Of a DNA stretch of 8,999 nt, positions 5,902-8,999 are shown piece by piece; position 1 is the first letter of the stretch, and each line of letters begins with the position of its first letter. The DNA lies in contig CALLYR010000235.1 in the NCBI GenBank assembly GCA_937859005.1, positions 1 through 8,999 on the forward strand. Reading direction: 5' to 3'. Source of the DNA: an uncultured Paracoccus sp. (lineage in GTDB: Bacteria > Pseudomonadota > Alphaproteobacteria > Rhodobacterales > Rhodobacteraceae). The notes below the pieces were generated by a model, which was not told the DNA's origin, made no database searches, and was given only the letters and a program-made list of their open reading frames with translations. Both the position numbers and the translations under genes were made by a program.

Positions 5902-6336
5902 ATGGCCGACGACGATCTGATGCAGCTTTATTCGCGCCGCCTGCTGGCGCTGGCCGCGGATATCCCGCATCTGGGCCGCCTGTCCGACCCAAGCGGCACG
6001 GCCACGCGCCGGTCGCCGCAATGCGGGTCAACGGTGACCGTGGATGTGGCGGTGCGTGGCGGCCGGGTTGACGGATTCGCACAGGAGGTAAGGGCCTGCG
6101 CGCTGGGACAGGCCTCGGCCGCGATCCTGGGAGGCGCCATCCTGGGATGCACACCGGACCAACTGGCGCAGGGACGCGACCAGCTTCATGCCATGCTGAC
6201 CGCCGGCGGCCCTGTTCCGGTCGCCCCCTTTGACGCCGCGGAATCGCTGCTGCCCGCGCGCGACTTTCCCAACCGCCATGCCTCGATCATGCTGGCATGG
6301 GAGGCTGCCTTGGCGGCCTGCTGCGGCAAGGTGTGA
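5902..6336 (+). CDS. IscU/SufU/NifU-N-like iron-sulfur scaffold-type protein with altered ligand set
   Basis: A 144-residue member of the IscU fold family, whose usual members build iron-sulfur clusters on three cysteines and an aspartate. The first ligand is present as Cys41 (RSPQCGSTVTVDV), but the Asp two residues later in canonical scaffolds is Ser43. The second Cys is present as Cys66 (EVRACALGQASAAILGGAI). In SufU the third is in R-x-K-C-A-T-L-x-W; here the matching segment is RHASIMLAW (125-133), with Ser128 in the Cys position. Two cysteines at the very end (C140, C141) are out of register. It may therefore be a carrier, a sulfur-accepting relative or a specialised scaffold. The start has AGGGGA at 5890-5895. 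It is divergent from hisI and not in a visible suf or isc operon. Confidence 0.85.
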   Translation: MADDDLMQLYSRRLLALAADIPHLGRLSDPSGTATRRSPQCGSTVTVDVAVRGGRVDGFAQEVRACALGQASAAILGGAILGCTPDQLAQGRDQLHAMLTAGGPVPVAPFDAAESLLPARDFPNRHASIMLAWEAALAACCGKV

Positions 6337-6349
6337 GGCAAGAAGCATG

Positions 6350-6378
6350 AAAAAAGACCGGCCCTTGCAAGGGGCCGG
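6350..6378 (-). terminator. Intrinsic terminator of the 32-codon gene
   Basis: CCGGCCC and GGGCCGG (6358-6364 and 6372-6378) form a perfect 7-base-pair stem with a 7-base loop. Read on the minus strand it is followed, after three bases, by six T residues (6355-6350), as in a classic rho-independent terminator. Read on the plus strand no T run follows, so it serves minus-strand transcription best. Confidence 0.75.
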
Positions 6379-6447
6379 CCAGTGGCGCGTGACCTGGGCC
6401 TGGACGCCATCGGACGAATGGCGACCGGAAACGCGCGGCAGAACGGA

Positions 6448-6546
6448 TCAGGCGGCAACCACCGCTGGCAGCCATAGAACAGCAATGGTGGTGATCGAAA
6501 TGGCGGCGAGGCCAAGCATGTCGGCCAGAGCTTCGGGCAGTTTCAT
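6448..6546 (-). CDS. 32-residue predicted SOS-induced membrane peptide, unknown function
   Basis: Begins MKLPEALADM and ends VLWLPAVVAA. Residues 11-32 are almost entirely hydrophobic (L, A, I, V, W, with S17, T19 and T20), long enough for one membrane span. Charged residues (K2, E5, D9) are confined to the first nine positions. A consensus ribosome site, GAGGAG (6555-6560), sits eight bases before the ATG, among the best in the window. Two LexA-type boxes lie upstream at 6565-6579 and 6603-6617, and an intrinsic terminator follows. In size, topology and apparent SOS control it resembles Caulobacter SidA (29 residues, inhibits division) and E. coli TisB (29 residues, depolarises the membrane). 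I see no clear sequence match, so a role as division inhibitor, toxin or membrane modulator is inference. It could be a chance ORF, but the combined signals argue against that. Confidence 0.72.
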   Translation of the reverse strand: MKLPEALADMLGLAAISITTIAVLWLPAVVAA

Positions 6547-6564
6547 GACGAGGGCTCCTCAATT

Positions 6565-6579
6565 GTTCTTAATTTGTTC
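6565..6579 (+). promoter_or_regulatory. LexA (SOS) box, proximal to the 32-codon gene
   Basis: GTTCTTAATTTGTTC is a perfect match to the alphaproteobacterial LexA operator GTTC-N7-GTTC, with an AT-only spacer. It lies 18 bases before the small gene's start codon, where bound LexA would cover the -10 region or the transcription start. Together with the second box, it indicates repression relieved by DNA damage. Confidence 0.8.
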
Positions 6580-6602
6580 TCACACCTTCGCCTGCGTGTA
6601 AA
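6573..6602 (-). promoter_or_regulatory. Weak putative promoter of the 32-codon gene
   Basis: On the minus strand TTTACA (6602-6597; five of six matches to TTGACA) is followed after 17-19 bases by a poor -10 such as AACAAA or ACAAAT, inside the proximal LexA box. The two LexA boxes flank or overlap these elements, which fits tight repression. The -10 is unconvincing, so the exact promoter remains uncertain. Confidence 0.35.
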
Positions 6603-6617
6603 GAACATTTTAAGAAC
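6603..6617 (-). promoter_or_regulatory. LexA (SOS) box, distal
   Basis: On the minus strand this reads GTTCTTAAAATGTTC, a second perfect GTTC-N7-GTTC site, differing from the proximal box at two of 15 positions but in the opposite orientation. It starts five bases after the recG stop and abuts the candidate -35 element. The box centres are 38 bases apart, a little under four helical turns. Confidence 0.8.
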
Positions 6618-6621
6618 TTCT

Positions 6622-8715
6622 CTAACCCGCCGACATCAGCCGGAGCGCCTGGTCCTGTTCCATCAGCCACAGCAGCGTCCGCACCGCCTGCCCGCGCTCG
6701 CTGGTCAGATCGGGGTCGCGCTCCAGCAGCAGCCGCGCGTCCTTTTGCGCCACCCCCAGCAGATCGGCCTGCCGTTCCAGATCGGCCACGCGAAACCGTG
6801 GCAGGCCCGACTGCGCCGTCCCGATCACGTCGCCCGCGCCGCGCATCGCCAAGTCCTCCTCGGCGATGCGGAATCCGTCCTCGGTCTCGCGCAGGATCTG
6901 CAGCCGCCGCCGTCCCGATTCGGACAGCGGCTCGCGATACATCAAGACGCAGCTTGACGCTGCGGCTCCCCGTCCCACGCGCCCGCGCAACTGGTGCAAC
7001 TGGGCCAGGCCGAAGTTCTCGGCATGTTCGACGACCATGATCGTCGCCTCGGGCACGTCGACGCCAACCTCGATCACCGTGGTCGCGACCAGCAGTTGCG
7101 CGCGCCCCGAGGCGAAATCGGCCATGGCAGCGTCGCGTTCCTCGGGCGGCATCTGTCCGTGGACCAGCCGCACCCGGTCGCCGAACCGCGCCCGCAACGC
7201 TCGGAACCGCGCCTCGGCCGCGGTCAGGTCCACCGATTCGCTTTCCTCGACCAGCGGGCAGACCCAATAGGCGCGCGCCCCGCGCCCCATCGCCACATCC
7301 AGCCGGGCGACGATTTCCTCGATCCGGCTGTCGGGCAGGGCCATGGTGGTGACGGGCTGCCGGCCGGGCGGCTTTTCGTCCAGCACCGACAGGTCCATGT
7401 CGCCCCATTGCGCCAGCGCCAGTGACCGGGGGATCGGCGTCGCGGTCATCACCAGCATGTCGGGCCGTTCGCCCTTGGACCCCAGTTCCACCCGTTGCGC
7501 CACGCCGAATCGATGCTGTTCATCGATCACCGCCAGCCGCAGGTCTTGAAACATCACGCCGGGCTGGAACACGGCATGGGTGCCGACCAGGATATCGATC
7601 AGACCGGCGGCCAGATCGGCCAGAACTGATTCGCGCGCCGCCCCCTTGTCGCGCCCGGTCAGCAGGGCGATCCGCACTCCCGCCGCTTGCGCCAAGGGGG
7701 CCAACGCGGCCAGATGCTGTCGCGCCAAAATCTCTGTCGGGGCCATCAGCACGCCTTGCCCGCCCGCCTCATTCGCGATCAGCAGCGCCAGCAGCGCGAC
7801 CAGAGTCTTGCCGCTGCCCACATCCCCCTGCAGCAGCCGGTTCATGCGATGCGGGGATGCCATGTCGGCCGCGATCTCGTCCACCGCGCGCAACTGGGCC
7901 GCGGTCGGCGGCCAGGGCAGCGCCTTGAGCACCGCCTGGCGCAGATGCCCGTCCCCTTGGCTGGGACGGCCGGCGGCCCGCCGGCGGTCGCGGCGGACCA
8001 GCGCCAGCGTCATCTGATGCGCAAACAGTTCGTCATAGGCCACACGTTCCCGCGCCGGCGCCTGCACAGACAGATCGGCCATGTCCTGCGGCTCATGAGC
8101 CTGCGCGAGTGCGGTATTCCAGTCCGGCCAGCCGCGACGGGCGATCAGGCCGGGATCGATCCATTCCGGCAGCGGCGGCGCCCGGTCGATCGCAGCCGCG
8201 GCGGCGCGTGCCAGCGCCTTCTGCGTCAGCGATCCGGCCAGGGGATAGACCGGCTCGAACGCGGGTGGGGGCGGATCGGTTTCGGACAGGATGTAGTCGG
8301 GGTGGACCATCTGGGCCATGCCGTCGAACAGTTCGGCCTTGCCCGAGATCACCCGGCGGCTGCCCACCGGCAGTTGCGAGTCCATCCACTCGCGCCGGGC
8401 GTGAAAGAATACCAGCGTCAGGTCGGTTGCGCCGTCCGAACAGACCACCCGCCACGGCCGCCCCTGCAAGGGGGGCGGATGGTGGCGCAGGACCGTGACG
8501 GCGACGGTCGCTATCTCTGGCGGGCGCAGGTCGGCCAGCCGCGTCACCCGGCGTCGCGCGATTCCGGCGGCGGGCAGATGGAACAACAGGTCACGCACGC
8601 GCGTGATTCCCAATGTGGCCAGCGCCGCCGCGGCCTTGGGGCCGATGCCGGGCAAGGTGTCGGCGCCTGCAAACAGCGGGAACAGGACGGGCGGGCGGCC
8701 GCGCGGCGGCGTCAT
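6622..8715 (-). CDS. recG: ATP-dependent DNA helicase RecG
   Basis: A 697-residue superfamily 2 double-strand DNA translocase that reverses stalled replication forks and processes Holliday junctions and R-loops. After an N-terminal helical region (TLPGIGPKAAAALATLGITRVRDLLFHLP) comes the OB-fold wedge domain (about 65-145). The helicase motifs follow: Walker A GDVGSGKT (297-304), APTEILA (325-331), DEQH (398-401), TATPIPR (424-430), TTVIEVGVDVP (545-555) and QLRGRVGR (575-582). The RecG-specific segment DLAMRGAGDVIGTAQSGLPRF (621-641) carries the translocation motif. The start at 8715 is preferred to an in-frame ATG at 8736 because it overlaps the ligA stop in an ATGA and the residues upstream do not look like RecG. 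Length is normal. The gene ends 76 bases before the start codon of the 32-codon SOS-type gene on the same strand. Confidence 0.96.
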   Translation of the reverse strand: MTPPRGRPPVLFPLFAGADTLPGIGPKAAAALATLGITRVRDLLFHLPAAGIARRRVTRLADLRPPEIATVAVTVLRHHPPPLQGRPWRVVCSDGATDLTLVFFHARREWMDSQLPVGSRRVISGKAELFDGMAQMVHPDYILSETDPPPPAFEPVYPLAGSLTQKALARAAAAAIDRAPPLPEWIDPGLIARRGWPDWNTALAQAHEPQDMADLSVQAPARERVAYDELFAHQMTLALVRRDRRRAAGRPSQGDGHLRQAVLKALPWPPTAAQLRAVDEIAADMASPHRMNRLLQGDVGSGKTLVALLALLIANEAGGQGVLMAPTEILARQHLAALAPLAQAAGVRIALLTGRDKGAARESVLADLAAGLIDILVGTHAVFQPGVMFQDLRLAVIDEQHRFGVAQRVELGSKGERPDMLVMTATPIPRSLALAQWGDMDLSVLDEKPPGRQPVTTMALPDSRIEEIVARLDVAMGRGARAYWVCPLVEESESVDLTAAEARFRALRARFGDRVRLVHGQMPPEERDAAMADFASGRAQLLVATTVIEVGVDVPEATIMVVEHAENFGLAQLHQLRGRVGRGAAASSCVLMYREPLSESGRRRLQILRETEDGFRIAEEDLAMRGAGDVIGTAQSGLPRFRVADLERQADLLGVAQKDARLLLERDPDLTSERGQAVRTLLWLMEQDQALRLMSAG

Positions 8716-8999
8716 CCCTTCGCGATCGCCAGCCATTCGTCTTCGCTGATGACGCGCAAACCCAGTTCGGCCGCCTTTTTCGCCTTGGACCCGGCACCGG
8801 GACCGGCCACCACCAGATCGGTGCGGGCGGACACCGAACCTGCAACCTTCGCCCCCATCGCTTCGGCCCGCGCCTTGGCCTCGGCCCGGGTCATGCGCTC
8901 CAGCGTGCCGGTGAACACGACCGTCAGCCCGGCGATGGGGCTGTCCTCGCCGGCAGGGCCTTTATCGGGTTCGACGGACAGTCGGGCGACCAGCCGCTC
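8712..8999 (-). CDS. ligA: NAD-dependent DNA ligase LigA, C-terminal BRCT part (runs off the right edge)
   Basis: Only the last 95 residues are present. They hold a BRCT domain: SPIAGLTVVFTGTLERMTRAEAKARAEAMGAKV, then SARTDLVVAGPGAGSKAKKAAELGLRVISEDEW. The VFTGTL opening, the GAKV block and the closing tryptophan are typical of LigA, which seals nicks in replication and repair using NAD. The stop TGA at 8712-8714 overlaps the recG ATG by an ATGA, implying translational coupling. The adenylation, OB, zinc-finger and HhH domains lie outside the window. BRCT domains also occur in other proteins, but the sequence and length of this ending fit LigA best. Confidence 0.9.
   Translation of the reverse strand, partial: ERLVARLSVEPDKGPAGEDSPIAGLTVVFTGTLERMTRAEAKARAEAMGAKVAGSVSARTDLVVAGPGAGSKAKKAAELGLRVISEDEWLAIAKG

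Larger units (their letters stand above)
6337..6621. other. 285-base gap between the IscU-like gene and recG, holding an SOS-type minigene
   Basis: No long gene lies here. On the minus strand, read from recG outward, it holds two LexA boxes, a weak promoter, a strong ribosome site, a 32-codon gene, a 67-base untranslated tail and an intrinsic terminator, each listed separately. The remaining stretch at 6381-6447 has only a short hairpin (GCCAT...ATGGC on the minus strand) and nothing I recognise. Confidence 0.7.

Noticed and set aside
6347..6601. Plus-strand ORF beginning MKKDRPLQG after the IscU-like gene
   Set aside because: Its A-rich beginning is the complement of the minus-strand terminator's T tract, the peptide has no recognisable features and it runs through the LexA boxes.
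8716..8736. Upstream ATG for recG adding seven residues
   Set aside because: It lies within ligA coding sequence and adds residues unlike RecG. The ATG at 8715 overlaps the ligA stop in the typical coupled ATGA arrangement.
1..8999. tRNA, rRNA, CRISPR, insertion sequence, prophage or attachment-site signals
   Set aside because: By eye I found no cloverleaf-like sequences, regularly spaced repeats, transposase motifs or flanking terminal repeats anywhere in the window.

Overview
The window is about two-thirds G+C, with strongly GC-biased codons. Its gene set (TrmFO, GluQRS, CTC-type L25, a three-cysteine-deficient IscU-like protein next to hisI, and GTTC-N7-GTTC LexA boxes) points to an alphaproteobacterium. 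Protein sequence similarity suggests Rhodobacterales, most likely Paracoccus or a close relative; this is recognition from memory, not a search result. Most of the window is chromosomal housekeeping DNA. I see no insertion sequences, phage genes, CRISPR array or structural RNA genes.

Layout, left to right. Positions 1-848 (minus strand) hold a TetR-family regulator whose stop codon overlaps the start of dnaG (DNA primase), which runs off the left edge. Positions 940-2524 (plus) hold a small lipoprotein gene and an FMN-dependent L-lactate dehydrogenase (lldD). Positions 2528-3310 hold ribosomal protein L25 (rplY) with a recognisable promoter, a hairpin at the 5' end of its predicted leader and a strong intrinsic terminator. 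Positions 3331-5504 hold two overlapping tRNA-modification genes, trmFO (m5U54) and gluQRS (glutamyl-queuosine). gluQRS converges on and overlaps hisI (histidine biosynthesis, minus strand). Divergent from hisI is an IscU/SufU-like scaffold gene with a changed ligand set. Positions 6622-8999 (minus) hold recG and the BRCT end of ligA, coupled by an ATGA overlap.

The most interesting part is the 285-base gap between the IscU-like gene and recG. It holds a 32-codon minus-strand gene (6448-6546) for a small hydrophobic, probably membrane-inserted peptide. It has a near-ideal Shine-Dalgarno site, its own intrinsic terminator (6350-6378) and two perfect alphaproteobacterial LexA (SOS) boxes upstream, in opposite orientations. 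The layout resembles SOS-induced single-span membrane peptides such as Caulobacter SidA (a division inhibitor) and E. coli TisB (a membrane-depolarising toxin), but I see no clear sequence match to either. I propose it as an undescribed SOS-induced membrane peptide lying just downstream of the ligA-recG repair genes.
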